Source: Acidobacteriota bacterium | Lineage (GTDB): Bacteria; Acidobacteriota; Polarisedimenticolia; QHYA01 | NCBI GenBank assembly: GCA_003223995.1 | Contig: QHYA01000101.1 | Coordinates: 1 to 22,527 of the forward strand | DNA length: 22,527 bases | Reading direction: 5' to 3' | Shown: positions 1 through 8,167 of the stretch, in pieces | Numbering within the stretch: position 1 is the first letter of the stretch | Layout of the letters: the number at the start of each line of letters is the position of its first letter | Position numbers and translations under genes: made by a program | The notes under the pieces: model-generated | Database searches by the model: none | What the model was told of the DNA's origin: nothing | Seen by the model: the letters and a program-made list of their open reading frames with translations, nothing else

Positions 1-248
1 GGAAGGGGGACTTCATCTCCTTGCCACCAGGACCCGAGTCGGCGCACCAGATCGTCAACGATTCGAGCGCGCCGCTTCGATACCTGGCGGTCAGCACGAT
101 GGATCTGCCCGAAGTCGTCGAATATCCTGATTCTGGAAAACTTGGAGTGATGGCAGGCTCACAGGAAGGGCCTCAGGCATCGAGTGACTCGATCCGGCAC
201 TTCACGCGCGTGAAGGATGGAGTGGACTACTGGGAAGGCGAAAAATGA
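1..248 (+). CDS. Cupin-domain protein, C-terminal part (5' end outside window)
   Basis: The reading frame is already open at the window's left edge (first full codon at position 3) and ends at 248, so only about 81 residues are visible. They read like the last strands of a small beta-barrel cupin: a GDFISLPPG turn, then AHQIVNDSSAPLRYLAVST, then the YPDSGK(L/V)GV segment often seen near the end of stand-alone cupin_2 proteins, and a charged tail. The conserved metal-binding histidines of the first cupin motif would lie upstream of the window, so neither metal nor substrate can be named. No start codon is assigned because the gene is truncated by the window. It is followed on the same strand by a DUF1353 gene with a gap of about 80 bp. 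Family assignment is from motif resemblance only. Confidence 0.7.
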   Translation, partial: KGDFISLPPGPESAHQIVNDSSAPLRYLAVSTMDLPEVVEYPDSGKLGVMAGSQEGPQASSDSIRHFTRVKDGVDYWEGEK

Positions 249-326
249 GGATGAAGGCGAACCCGCACGGCTCTCTATTTCATGGTTTCGCTTGAAAGGC
301 CTGAACCCGCCGGGCGGAATCCACGG

Positions 327-830
327 ATGAGCCGCTTCACTGACATCCTGCTGGTTTCGCCGCTCGCGGACGGCAAGACCTGGGTCGTCATGCGCGACTT
401 CGGTTACGACGTGGGGACCGAGGGGAGCACCGACAGAATCGACGTGGCCGTCGGCTTTCAGACAGATTTCGCCTCGGTTCCGCGGCTTTTCTGGACCGTC
501 CTTCCGAAATGGGGGAAATACGGAAACGCCAGCGTCATCCACGATTGGCTCTACTGGGCGCAGACGAGACCGCGAGCGCAAGCCGATGCGATTTTTCTCG
601 AGGCGATGGGCGTGCTCGGAGTGCACGATGCGGTTCGGTGTCCGATGTACTGGGCCGTGCGCTTGTTCGGTGGTGTTGCGTGGTACCGCAACCAGCTCGA
701 CCGCGGGGCCGGCTTCGACCGTGTTCGCCCTGACCTTGCTGTCAAATCGGTGGTCCGCAGCGGGCGGCCATGGATGCTCACCCGCCTCATCCGGCGGTTG
801 GCCAGGCCGATGCGTCGCGATGCCGAATGA
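327..830 (+). CDS. DUF1353 family protein
   Basis: This 167-residue protein resembles the DUF1353 family. It has an N-terminal beta-rich part (SRFTDILLVSPLADGKTW), the signature GFQTDFASVPRLFW around residues 44-57, and an IHDWLYW segment with a conserved His-Asp pair, followed by an amphipathic C-terminal half. Family members occur in phages and in bacterial genomes, and their function is not established. I chose ATG 327 rather than the in-frame ATG 282 because family members usually begin just before the SRFT-like strand and the extra 15 residues look unconserved. Neither start has a convincing Shine-Dalgarno sequence, so the start is uncertain. The gene converges on ligD with only 26 bp between the stop codons. 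The very basic tail (RLIRRLARPMRRDAE) could contact nucleic acid or membrane, which is speculation. Confidence 0.75.
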   Translation: MSRFTDILLVSPLADGKTWVVMRDFGYDVGTEGSTDRIDVAVGFQTDFASVPRLFWTVLPKWGKYGNASVIHDWLYWAQTRPRAQADAIFLEAMGVLGVHDAVRCPMYWAVRLFGGVAWYRNQLDRGAGFDRVRPDLAVKSVVRSGRPWMLTRLIRRLARPMRRDAE

Positions 831-848
831 CAGAGCACCATGCAACCA

Positions 849-869
849 CCTCAGGGTCAGCCCTTGAGG
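849..869. terminator. Imperfect hairpin at the convergent DUF1353/ligD ends
   Basis: CCTCAGGG, a TCAG loop and CCC(T)TGAGG form an 8-bp stem with one bulged T. The hairpin covers the ligD stop codon (857-859) and lies just after the DUF1353 stop. Its place between two converging genes fits a bidirectional terminator, but neither side has a T-run, so the role is uncertain. Confidence 0.3.
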
Positions 870-3412
870 CGCCCTCCGAGGCGGGTCAGTGCACCGGCGA
901 GGTCGGGGGTCTCTTCGAGGACGGGCGCGAGGGGGTCTTCCTTCATCTTCTTCATTCGCTCGGGAACGGTCTTGATCGTGAAGCGCGAGGGGTCGAGTCG
1001 GGCATTCACCTCCCTCCAGCGCAGGGGCGTGGACACCAGCGCTCCGGGGACGGGACGGGCGGAGAAAGGAGCGGCCAGGAGCGTGCCGTGGCCGTTCTGC
1101 AGATAGTCAATGTAAACGCGCCCCGCGCGCGCCCCGATGGCCCTGGCGGTGGTCGCGATCTCGGGCAGCTCTCCCGCAACCACGCGCGCGAGCAGCTCCC
1201 CCAGGGACCTGCTCTGCTCGAAGGTGCACTGCCGTCCCAGGGGCACCAGCACGTGCAACCCCGTCGAGCCCGAGGTCTTGACGTGGCAGGGCAACCCGAT
1301 CTCATCGCACAGAGGGCGGATGGCCAGCGCGATCTTCACGACGTTCTCGAAGGGCGCCCCTTTGGGATCGAGATCGAGGATGCACCAGTCGGGCCTCTGG
1401 ATCGCCTGCACGCGGCTCGACCATATGTGCAGGGGGATCGTTCCCAGGTTGATCACGTAGAGAAGCGAAGCCTCGTCGTCACAGATGAAATAGTCGATGT
1501 CGCGAGCGGCGTCCTCGCTCCACATCCTCTCGGTGCGCAGCCAGGCGGGAGCGAAGCCCGGCGCGTCCTTCTGGAAGAAGGATTTGCCGGTGATCCCGTC
1601 CGGGTAACGGGTCATCACCAGCGGCCGGTCTCGAAGGTAATGAAGCAGCCACGGCGACACGGCGCGGTAGTAGTCGATCAGGTCCCCCTTGGTGTAGCCC
1701 TCGTCGGGCCAGAACACCTTCTCGAGGTTCGAGAAGCGCACCGTGCGCTCGACGGGAGCAGGTTCCGGCGGAGGAGGAGGCGGATCGTTCCGAGCGGACT
1801 GACCCGTCGGAGGCGCGCATTCCTCCGGCCGCTTGTCGTCCCGCAATCGCACGAAGACAGGCTGACGCAGGAGGCCCTCCTCGGTCATCTCCTTGTAGCG
1901 GACCTCGCACACGAGGGTCGGCTCGACCCAGACGTGGCCCCGCCCGGCAGGCAGCGGCCCTTCGAAGCACGGCCGCGGCCGGCGCACGGCATCGAGCGCC
2001 CTTCGGAGATCGAGCAGTTGCTGGTCGCTCAAGCCGGTGCCGACGCGTCCGGCGTAGATGAGCCGGCCTGCCTCGCAGACGGCAAGGTGCAGCGCGCCCA
2101 TTCCCACCCGGCCGCGGGCGGGCTCGGTAAATCCGACCACGACGAAGTCACCGGTGCGCTCGACACGCAGCTTGATCCAGTCGGGGGAGCGGCCGCCGCG
2201 GTAGCGCGAGCCGGCCTTCTTGGCGATGACCCCCTCGAGACCCATCCGCCGGACCTCCTCGTAGAACTCCTCGCCCCGCTCCTCGATGTGATCGGCATAG
2301 CGCAGCGGACCCCTGCGAGGGAGGATCCGCTGGAGGATCGACTTGCGCGTGAGAAGCGGCAGCGCCCGAAGGTCGTAATCCTCGAAGCCCAGAAGATCGA
2401 AGAGGAACAAGGTCGCCGGCAGCTCGATCGCCGCCCGGCCGATGTCTGCCGGACGGGAGAGGTGCACCCGCTTCTGGAGTCCCTGGAAGCTCGGCCGCCC
2501 AGCCTGGTCCGTGACGACCACCTCGCCGTCCATTACGATCGAGCCGTAAGGGAGAGCCGCGAGGGCGCGCGCTATCTCCGGGAAGGTCTGGGTCGCGTCT
2601 TGCCCGTGCCGGTACGAAAGCCGCGGCTGCTCGTTCTCCCGAGCGGCGAGCAGGCGGAATCCGTCGTACTTCAACTCGAACAACCAGCCCTTGCCCGAGA
2701 ACGGCCGCTCCGCTGTGCTGGCCAGCATCAGCTCGACATCGTCTGGCCGGACGCGGCGCCGGGGCGCCTCCAGCTTCTCCATCTCTGCCCGGATCGCGGC
2801 GTCCTGCCCGCCGCCGTCCCGGAGCTCCTCGAGGGTCAACCCCGACAGGACCGACTCCTCGGGAAGCTGAGCGCCGGAGGCGGCGTATGCGTCGGGCTTC
2901 TTGATGAGAAGCCAGTCCTTCAATGGGCCTCGGCTCCCGGCCGGTCTCTTGGTGCGCACCAGCGTCCAGACGCCACGGAGCTTGTAGCCTCTCAGCTCGA
3001 ACAGCAGCTTCCCCTTCTCCATCCCTTCTTCGGGCTCGTCCAGAGGTATCAAGAGCCCCTTGTCCCAGACGATGACCGCCCCCGCTCCGTAGTTGCCCTG
3101 AGGGATGATCCCTTCGAACTCGGCGTACTCGACCGGATGGTCCTCCACGTGGACCGCCAGCCGCTTCTCGGCGGGATCGAGCGACGGCCCCTTTGGGACC
3201 GCCCAGGACACCAGCACCCCTCCCATCTCCAGGCGAAAGTCGTAATGGAGCTTGCGCGCGGCGTGCTTTTGGACTACAAACAAACGAGGAGGCGCGTCAG
3301 TCTGCTGTCCGAAGGGCTCCGGCGTCCGGCTGGCGGCGCGCTTGCGACGATAGGGTTCCAGCTTTTCGACGACGTTCTTGGGAGAAGTAGGCTTGCGGGA
3401 AGTAGGCGGCAC
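857..3412 (-). CDS. ligD: LigD: multifunctional ATP-dependent DNA ligase for non-homologous end joining
   Basis: This 851-residue protein has all three LigD modules in the order phosphoesterase, ligase, polymerase, as in Pseudomonas LigD and unlike the polymerase-first mycobacterial enzyme. Residues about 40-180 are the 3'-phosphoesterase, with the HYDFRLE motif (H56, D58) and VEDHPVEYAEFEG (H92). Residues about 220-530 are the ligase: K248 in ELKYDGFR is the expected AMP-accepting lysine, followed by VMDGEVV, EGVIAKK and the OB-fold part. A proline-rich linker (about 543-553) leads to the archaeo-eukaryotic primase-like polymerase (about 558-850), with metal-binding D680/D682 in ILDLDP and the STGLHVLVP motif. 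Together with Ku it would process and seal double-strand breaks. The start is GTG 3412; the ATG at 3420 is out of frame. It diverges from ku across 23 bp. Confidence 0.95.
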   Translation of the reverse strand: MPPTSRKPTSPKNVVEKLEPYRRKRAASRTPEPFGQQTDAPPRLFVVQKHAARKLHYDFRLEMGGVLVSWAVPKGPSLDPAEKRLAVHVEDHPVEYAEFEGIIPQGNYGAGAVIVWDKGLLIPLDEPEEGMEKGKLLFELRGYKLRGVWTLVRTKRPAGSRGPLKDWLLIKKPDAYAASGAQLPEESVLSGLTLEELRDGGGQDAAIRAEMEKLEAPRRRVRPDDVELMLASTAERPFSGKGWLFELKYDGFRLLAARENEQPRLSYRHGQDATQTFPEIARALAALPYGSIVMDGEVVVTDQAGRPSFQGLQKRVHLSRPADIGRAAIELPATLFLFDLLGFEDYDLRALPLLTRKSILQRILPRRGPLRYADHIEERGEEFYEEVRRMGLEGVIAKKAGSRYRGGRSPDWIKLRVERTGDFVVVGFTEPARGRVGMGALHLAVCEAGRLIYAGRVGTGLSDQQLLDLRRALDAVRRPRPCFEGPLPAGRGHVWVEPTLVCEVRYKEMTEEGLLRQPVFVRLRDDKRPEECAPPTGQSARNDPPPPPPEPAPVERTVRFSNLEKVFWPDEGYTKGDLIDYYRAVSPWLLHYLRDRPLVMTRYPDGITGKSFFQKDAPGFAPAWLRTERMWSEDAARDIDYFICDDEASLLYVINLGTIPLHIWSSRVQAIQRPDWCILDLDPKGAPFENVVKIALAIRPLCDEIGLPCHVKTSGSTGLHVLVPLGRQCTFEQSRSLGELLARVVAGELPEIATTARAIGARAGRVYIDYLQNGHGTLLAAPFSARPVPGALVSTPLRWREVNARLDPSRFTIKTVPERMKKMKEDPLAPVLEETPDLAGALTRLGGRLKG

Positions 3413-3435
3413 GGCTTCATTGAGAACATAGCATA
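3413..3435. promoter_or_regulatory. 23-bp divergent intergenic region between ligD and ku
   Basis: Only 23 bp separate the ligD GTG from the ku ATG. The segment is AT-rich for this genome. Read on the minus strand it contains TATGCT, a possible -10 element about 17 nt before the ligD start; read on the plus strand it contains CATAAT abutting the ku start. No Shine-Dalgarno sequence precedes ku. This suggests short-leader or leaderless transcripts, with promoter elements reaching into the opposing coding sequences. Inference only. Confidence 0.3.
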
Positions 3436-4344
3436 ATGCCCGCGCGCGCCATAGCCTCCGCGACCGTCTCCTTCGGCCTGGTCTCCATCCCTGTCAAGCT
3501 CTACACCGCGACCGAGTCGGGCACGACCATCTCATTCAACTTGCTCCACAAGGCGTGCGGGTCTCGTCTCAAGCAGCAGTACCTGTGCACGAAGGACAAC
3601 CAGGTCGTCCCGCGCGAGGAGATGGTGAAGGGCTATGAGTTTGCCAAGGACCAGTACGTCATGTTCACTCCGGAGGAGTTGAAGGAGCTGGAGGAGAAAT
3701 CCACCCAGGCGATCGAGATCACCGAGTTCCTCCCGGCGGAGAAGGTCGATCCGATCTACTTCGACAGAGCCTACTACATCGGACCTGACAAGGGAGGCGC
3801 CAAGGCGTACCGGCTGCTGGCACGGGCCATGAAGCAGAGCGGGCGGGTCGCTCTCGCCAAGTACGCAGCGCGCGGCAGGCAGTACCTGGTGATGCTGCGT
3901 CCGGCCGACGATGACCGGCTGGTCATGCAGCAACTGCATTACGCCGACGAGGTTCGGTCCGCCAGCGATGTGCCTCTCGACGGCGCCGACGTGCGCGAGC
4001 AGGAGCTGGCCCTGGCGATGCAGCTCGTCGGCCAGATCTCGAGCGACTCGTTCCGTCCGGAAGCCTACGAGGACGAGGTCCGGAAACGGACCGAGGAGCT
4101 CATCCAGCGCAAGGTCGAGGGGCAGGAAATCACGCTCGCCCCCGCACAGCCTGCCGGAGCGCAGGTGATCGACCTGCTGGAGGCTCTCAAGGCCAGCCTC
4201 GCGAAGAAGGCGGAGGCTCCTGCGGCCGTAAGGGGCAAGCCGGTGGCGGCTTCGGAGACCGTCGCGTTCCCCGAAGAGCGCAAGCCGGCCAGGCGAGCCC
4301 CCAGGGAAGAGGTCAAGAGCAAGGCAAAGGCCCGCAAAGAGTAG
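3436..4344 (+). CDS. ku: Ku: DNA end-binding protein of bacterial non-homologous end joining
   Basis: This 302-residue protein has the bacterial Ku core. It opens with MPARAIASATVSFGLVSIPVKLY-type strands, followed by the ACGSRLKQQYLC region, KGYEFAKDQYVMFTPEEL, and FLPAEKVDPIYFDRAYYIGPDKGG, all hallmark Ku segments. The central KYAARGRQYLVMLRP strand and the helical dimer region follow up to about residue 240. The final 60 residues are a low-complexity Lys/Arg/Ala/Glu tail like the basic extensions of many bacterial Ku proteins, which affect DNA binding and LigD recruitment. Ku homodimers thread onto broken DNA ends and recruit LigD, which is encoded divergently 23 bp away. The ATG at 3436 gives the canonical N-terminus even though no Shine-Dalgarno sequence is visible. 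A MerR-type/TPR gene follows after 46 bp on the same strand. Confidence 0.95.
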   Translation: MPARAIASATVSFGLVSIPVKLYTATESGTTISFNLLHKACGSRLKQQYLCTKDNQVVPREEMVKGYEFAKDQYVMFTPEELKELEEKSTQAIEITEFLPAEKVDPIYFDRAYYIGPDKGGAKAYRLLARAMKQSGRVALAKYAARGRQYLVMLRPADDDRLVMQQLHYADEVRSASDVPLDGADVREQELALAMQLVGQISSDSFRPEAYEDEVRKRTEELIQRKVEGQEITLAPAQPAGAQVIDLLEALKASLAKKAEAPAAVRGKPVAASETVAFPEERKPARRAPREEVKSKAKARKE

Positions 4345-4390
4345 GTTTCTTCAGAGAGCAAGCAGTAGCAAAGAATAAGTCCCTCAGAAT

Positions 4391-5224
4391 ATGAGCGGGT
4401 ACTCGGCGAGCGAGGTCGGCCGGCTGCTCGGGCTGTCCGCTGGACAAGTGCGCTCCTACGTGCGCTCCGGCTTCCTCTCCCCCGCCCCCGGTCCGAGCGG
4501 AGACATGCGGTTCAGCTTCCAGGATGTGGTCCTGCTCCGCACAGCCAAGGGGATGGTCGAGGCGCGCATCCCGCCGCGGCGAGTGCGGCGCCTGTTGAAG
4601 AAGCTGAAGGACCAGCTCCCGAACGGCAGGCCCTTGACCGGCCTCTCCATCAGCACCGAGGGAAGGAAGGTCGTCGTCCGTGACGGAAGCGCCAGGTGGG
4701 ACCCGGAAGACGGGCAGTGCCTGCTCGATTTCGAGGTGGCTGACCTGGCTCGGAAGGCCGAGCCGATCATCTTGCGTGCGGCGCGCGTGGCGAGACAGAC
4801 GGAGAAGGAGCAGAGCGCAGAGGATTGGTACGATCTCGGCTGCAACCTCGAAGTGTGCTCACCGGAAGAGGCGCGCGACGCCTACCGGCGCGCTGTGGAA
4901 CTGGAGCCTTTTCACCCGGACGCTCACGTGAACCTGGGGCGGCTGCTTCACGAGGCGGGCAAGCTCGCCGCAGCCGAGGCCCACTACCGGCTGGCGCTCA
5001 CGGCCAAGCGGGACTTCCTGGAGGCCGCGTTCAACCTCGGCGTCGTGCTCGAGGACCTCGGCCGCGCGGACGAGGCAATCGCCGCCTACGAGCAGGCGAT
5101 CGTGGCAGATCCTTCATGCGCGGACGCCCATTTCAACGTCGCGCGGCTGTGCGAAAAGGCGGGCAAGACGGCTGCTGCCATCCGCCATCTCAAGGCCTAC
5201 CGGAACCTCACGGAAGGGCACTGA
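4391..5224 (+). CDS. MerR-like DNA-binding domain fused to TPR repeats
   Basis: This 277-residue protein has two clear halves. Residues 1-75 form a MerR-type winged helix-turn-helix (YSASEVGRLLGLSAGQVRSYVRSGFLSP, then FSFQDVVLLRTAKGMVEARIPPRRVRRLLKKL). After a beta-rich linker (about 80-130), residues about 145-275 carry at least three TPR units, with motifs WYDLGCNLE, AHVNLGRLLHEAGKLAAAEAHYRLAL and AAFNLGVVLEDLGRADEAIAAYEQAI and the usual terminal prolines or equivalents. The usual MerR effector-binding domain is absent, so the TPR part probably senses or recruits a protein partner. It lies 46 bp after ku on the same strand and could be co-transcribed with it, so it may regulate or act with the NHEJ genes; that is inference from position. 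I see no clear Shine-Dalgarno sequence before ATG 4391. A strong hairpin follows the stop. Confidence 0.85.
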   Translation: MSGYSASEVGRLLGLSAGQVRSYVRSGFLSPAPGPSGDMRFSFQDVVLLRTAKGMVEARIPPRRVRRLLKKLKDQLPNGRPLTGLSISTEGRKVVVRDGSARWDPEDGQCLLDFEVADLARKAEPIILRAARVARQTEKEQSAEDWYDLGCNLEVCSPEEARDAYRRAVELEPFHPDAHVNLGRLLHEAGKLAAAEAHYRLALTAKRDFLEAAFNLGVVLEDLGRADEAIAAYEQAIVADPSCADAHFNVARLCEKAGKTAAAIRHLKAYRNLTEGH

Positions 5225-5227
5225 GCG

Positions 5228-5242
5228 GGCAGATCGTCTGCC
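5228..5242 (+). terminator. Short hairpin after the MerR-TPR gene
   Basis: GGCAGA-TCG-TCTGCC is a perfect 6-bp stem with a 3-nt loop, beginning four bases after the stop codon at 5224. It is followed by a modestly T-containing stretch (CCATTCTTAC) rather than a true T-run. It could end or attenuate the ku/MerR-TPR transcript before the membrane-protein gene at 5312. Weak evidence. Confidence 0.3.
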
Positions 5243-5311
5243 GGGCCATTCTTACAACTCCCTCTAATGAACTTCACCTGAAACCGACGGTCAGAGACTC
5301 CGGGAGGAACC

Positions 5312-8167
5312 ATGAAGCGATCGGATGGGCTCCTTGTCCTGACGATGTTGCTGCTGCCACCGCTCCTCGCGCCCGCCGGAGGACCCGCCGCGCGAGCCGA
5401 GCCGATCGTATCGGACCGCACGCCCGAGCCGCTGCGACCGTGGGTCGATTGGGTGCTCCACGGTCAGGAGGAAGCGCGCTGCCCGTTCTTCCAAGGCGAC
5501 GCGGACCAGCGGCAGTGTCTCTGGCCCTCGCGCCTCGAACTCGACCTTGGAGACCGCGGGGGCCGCTTCACGCAGAGCTGGATGACGTTCAAGGAAGCCT
5601 GGGCTCCCCTGCCAGGCGACGCGCGCTTCTGGCCTCAGGCCGTGCGCATTGACGGCAGGCCGGCCGCCGTCACCCTGCAGCAGGAACTCCCCAAACTGCT
5701 CCTGACTAAGGGCAGGCATGCGGTGACAGGAGCCTTCGAGTGGGACGCCCTTCCCCCTCTTCTCCAGGTGCCGGCCGCGACCGGCCTGCTTCACCTGACC
5801 CTGCGCGGGCGCGAGGTCGCCTTCCCCCGCCGCGACGAGCAGGGGCGTCTGTGGTTGGAGAAGCCTCCGGGTGCGGAGCAAGAGGAGAGCCGCATGGATA
5901 TCGCCGTGCACCGCCGGGTGACCGACGACATCCCTCTGCTCCTCACCACCCGGATCGATCTCCAGGTCTCCGGGGAGAGCCGCGAGGCGCTCCTGGGCCG
6001 GGCGCTTCCTGATCACTTCGTGCCGATCTCGCTGACCGGCCCTCTGCCCGCGCGGCTGGAGGCCGACAAGCGCCTGCGCGTGCAGGTTCGCCCCGGCCGC
6101 TGGACCATCGAGATCGTTGCGCGGCACGAAGGTCCCGTCACCTCGCTCACGCTGCCTGAGCCGCAGGGGCCGTGGAACCCGGATGAGGTCTGGGTGTTCG
6201 ACGCGCGGCCCGACCTGCGCCTCGTGAGGGTCGAGGGCGTCCAGGCGATCGACCCGCAGCAAACCACGCTGCCAGAGGAGTGGAAGAAACTTCCTACCTA
6301 CGTGCTGCGCCCCGGGCAGAGCATGAAGCTGGTGGAGAAGAGGCGCGGCGACTCGGACCCGCCGCCCGATCACCTCAGTCTTCAGCGCGAGTGGTGGCTC
6401 GACTTCGACGGGGAAGGCTGCACAGTCCACGACCAGGTCAGCGGCGTAATGGAGCGGGGATGGCGCCTGGAGATTCTGCCGCCGGCGGTCCTCGGGCGAG
6501 TCGCCGTGAACGGGGGGGACCAATTCATCACGCGCCTTGGCAAGAACGCTCGCGCGGGGGTCGAGATCCGCCGGGGCCAGGTGCGCCTGGAGGCCGACAG
6601 CCGCCTGCCGCTGCGGGGCTCCACAATGTCGGCCGTCGGATGGGACCAGGACTTCCAGCAGGTCCAGGGCATCCTGCACCTATCGCCGGGCTGGCGCCTG
6701 TTCCACGTCTCGGGAGTGGATGATGTCTCCGCCACGTGGATATCGTCCTGGACCCTCCTGGATCTTTTCCTCGTTCTCATCACGACCATGGCCGTTGCAA
6801 AGCTGTGGGGATGGCGCTGGGGAGCCCTCGCGCTTGCCACGCTCACCCTGACCTGGATCGAGGTGGGGGCGCCGCGCTGGGTTTGGCTCGTGGTCCTCCT
6901 GGGAGAGGTCCTGAGGCGCGCGCTGCCAGCCGGACGCTTTCTGCGCCTCGTAAATGTCTACCGGCTCGTGGCGATGGCGGCGTTGGCCCTCGTCGCCATC
7001 CCCTTCGCGATCCGGCAGGTCCGAACGGCGATCTACCCGGTGCTGGAGTATCCGGGGGACTACACGGCGCCTTACCCGGTGGGTGGCCTCGCAGCAGTGC
7101 CGCCTCCGCCGGATTACGAGAGGGTGCGCGGTCTCCCGAAACCGGAGGAGGCTGTCGAGGGGGCGGAGCGCCTCTACGTTCGCGCCAAGGTGGCCGAGGC
7201 GCCGGCACCTGCCGGTGGGACGCCAGGCGGCACGCCAGGTGCCGTGCTTGCCGGTGCAGCGCCCTCCAAGGCTGCGCAGGTGTCCGAGAAGATGTTCGAC
7301 TACAGGAGGTTCGTCAGCGCCCCCGACCCGTCCACGGTCGTGCAGACAGGGCCGGGCCTGCCCGCCTGGAGCTGGAGACGCGTGGGGCTGAATTGGCGAG
7401 GGCCGGTCACGCGCGCGCAGGTCCTCCATTTCGTCCTCATCCCGCCGCGCGTGAACTTCGTCCTTGCCTTCCTGCGTGTGGCCCTGCTGGCGCTGCTTGG
7501 AATCTGTTTGGTCGGCTTGTCAGGCAGCGGCCGCGTCGCTGCTCCAATAATGCAGCGGCTCGGTCTTTCGGGCATGCCTGCCGGCGCGCTCTCCGGCATG
7601 CTCGCCCTCGCGACGCGGCTGGCACTCCTCCTCGCGACGCTGCTCTGCCTCGCGTCGTCTCCCGCGCGGGCGGACATCCCGCCGTCTGACATCCTGGAGG
7701 AACTGAGGGACCGCCTGCTGGAACCTCCTGAGTGCAGCCCTGACTGCGCTTCCATACCGCGCCTCGCCCTCGAGGTCTCCGGGGCTCGTCAGGACGGAGG
7801 ACGGGCAGCTCTGGCTGCAGGTTTCTCCTGGCGCACACCAGGTGCTGATGGACGGGGCGCTGCCCGAACAGGAGGCAATCCAGATCCCCCTGCCGCTCAG
7901 ACCGCATCGAGTCACTGCGCGTGCGGAGGGCTGGAGAGTCGAAGGATTGCGCGAGGACGGTCTGGTGGACGACAGCCTGCAGTTGATGCGCCTGCGCGGA
8001 GGCGATCGCGCGGCAGAGCGCGTGCTGGAGCCCGGGCCACTGCCGTCCTTCGTGCGGGTCGAGCGGGAGCTGCGACTCGGCCTCAAGTGGGAGGTTGCCA
8101 CCCGGGTCGTTCGGCTGACTCCGCCCGGCGCCGCGGTTCTCCTAGAGGTCCCTCTGATCGCGGGTGA
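5312..8167 (+). CDS. Very large multi-pass envelope protein, N-terminal part (frameshifted; coherent to about 7783)
   Basis: A strong ribosome site (GGGAGGAACC) precedes ATG 5312. Residues 1-30 are a Sec signal peptide (MKRSDGLLVLTMLLLPPLLA, then ARA). A long extracytoplasmic, beta-rich region follows to about residue 475, with a Cys pair in the segment RCPFFQGDADQRQC. Several transmembrane helices follow (about 480-570), then a Pro/Gly-rich stretch, then further helices (about 710-785). A new exported segment starts at DIPPSDILEELRDRLLEPPECSPDC. Sense ends near position 7783: the rest of this frame to 8167 is Arg/Gly/Ala-rich noise, while the adjacent frame continues the protein. The likely cause is one extra G in the GGGG at 7781-7784, since removing it gives VSGLVRTEDGQLWLQV. 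I recall similar uncharacterised bacterial membrane proteins with a PWVDWVLH...RQCLWPS opening; I do not know their function. Confidence 0.7.
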   Translation: MKRSDGLLVLTMLLLPPLLAPAGGPAARAEPIVSDRTPEPLRPWVDWVLHGQEEARCPFFQGDADQRQCLWPSRLELDLGDRGGRFTQSWMTFKEAWAPLPGDARFWPQAVRIDGRPAAVTLQQELPKLLLTKGRHAVTGAFEWDALPPLLQVPAATGLLHLTLRGREVAFPRRDEQGRLWLEKPPGAEQEESRMDIAVHRRVTDDIPLLLTTRIDLQVSGESREALLGRALPDHFVPISLTGPLPARLEADKRLRVQVRPGRWTIEIVARHEGPVTSLTLPEPQGPWNPDEVWVFDARPDLRLVRVEGVQAIDPQQTTLPEEWKKLPTYVLRPGQSMKLVEKRRGDSDPPPDHLSLQREWWLDFDGEGCTVHDQVSGVMERGWRLEILPPAVLGRVAVNGGDQFITRLGKNARAGVEIRRGQVRLEADSRLPLRGSTMSAVGWDQDFQQVQGILHLSPGWRLFHVSGVDDVSATWISSWTLLDLFLVLITTMAVAKLWGWRWGALALATLTLTWIEVGAPRWVWLVVLLGEVLRRALPAGRFLRLVNVYRLVAMAALALVAIPFAIRQVRTAIYPVLEYPGDYTAPYPVGGLAAVPPPPDYERVRGLPKPEEAVEGAERLYVRAKVAEAPAPAGGTPGGTPGAVLAGAAPSKAAQVSEKMFDYRRFVSAPDPSTVVQTGPGLPAWSWRRVGLNWRGPVTRAQVLHFVLIPPRVNFVLAFLRVALLALLGICLVGLSGSGRVAAPIMQRLGLSGMPAGALSGMLALATRLALLLATLLCLASSPARADIPPSDILEELRDRLLEPPECSPDCASIPRLALEVSGARQDGGRAALAAGFSWRTPGADGRGAARTGGNPDPPAAQTASSHCACGGLESRRIARGRSGGRQPAVDAPARRRSRGRARAGARATAVLRAGRAGAATRPQVGGCHPGRSADSARRRGSPRGPSDRG

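Noticed and set aside
770..3436. 888-codon plus-strand open frame opposite ligD
   Set aside because: It is the antisense shadow of a clearly conserved LigD in GC-rich DNA; its protein is Arg/Gly/His-rich without domains, and LigD motifs on the other strand are complete.
5291..6679. 462-codon minus-strand frame opposite the giant membrane protein
   Set aside because: Low-complexity Arg/Pro/Gly/His-rich antisense frame; the plus strand has a signal peptide, a strong ribosome site and smooth protein sequence.
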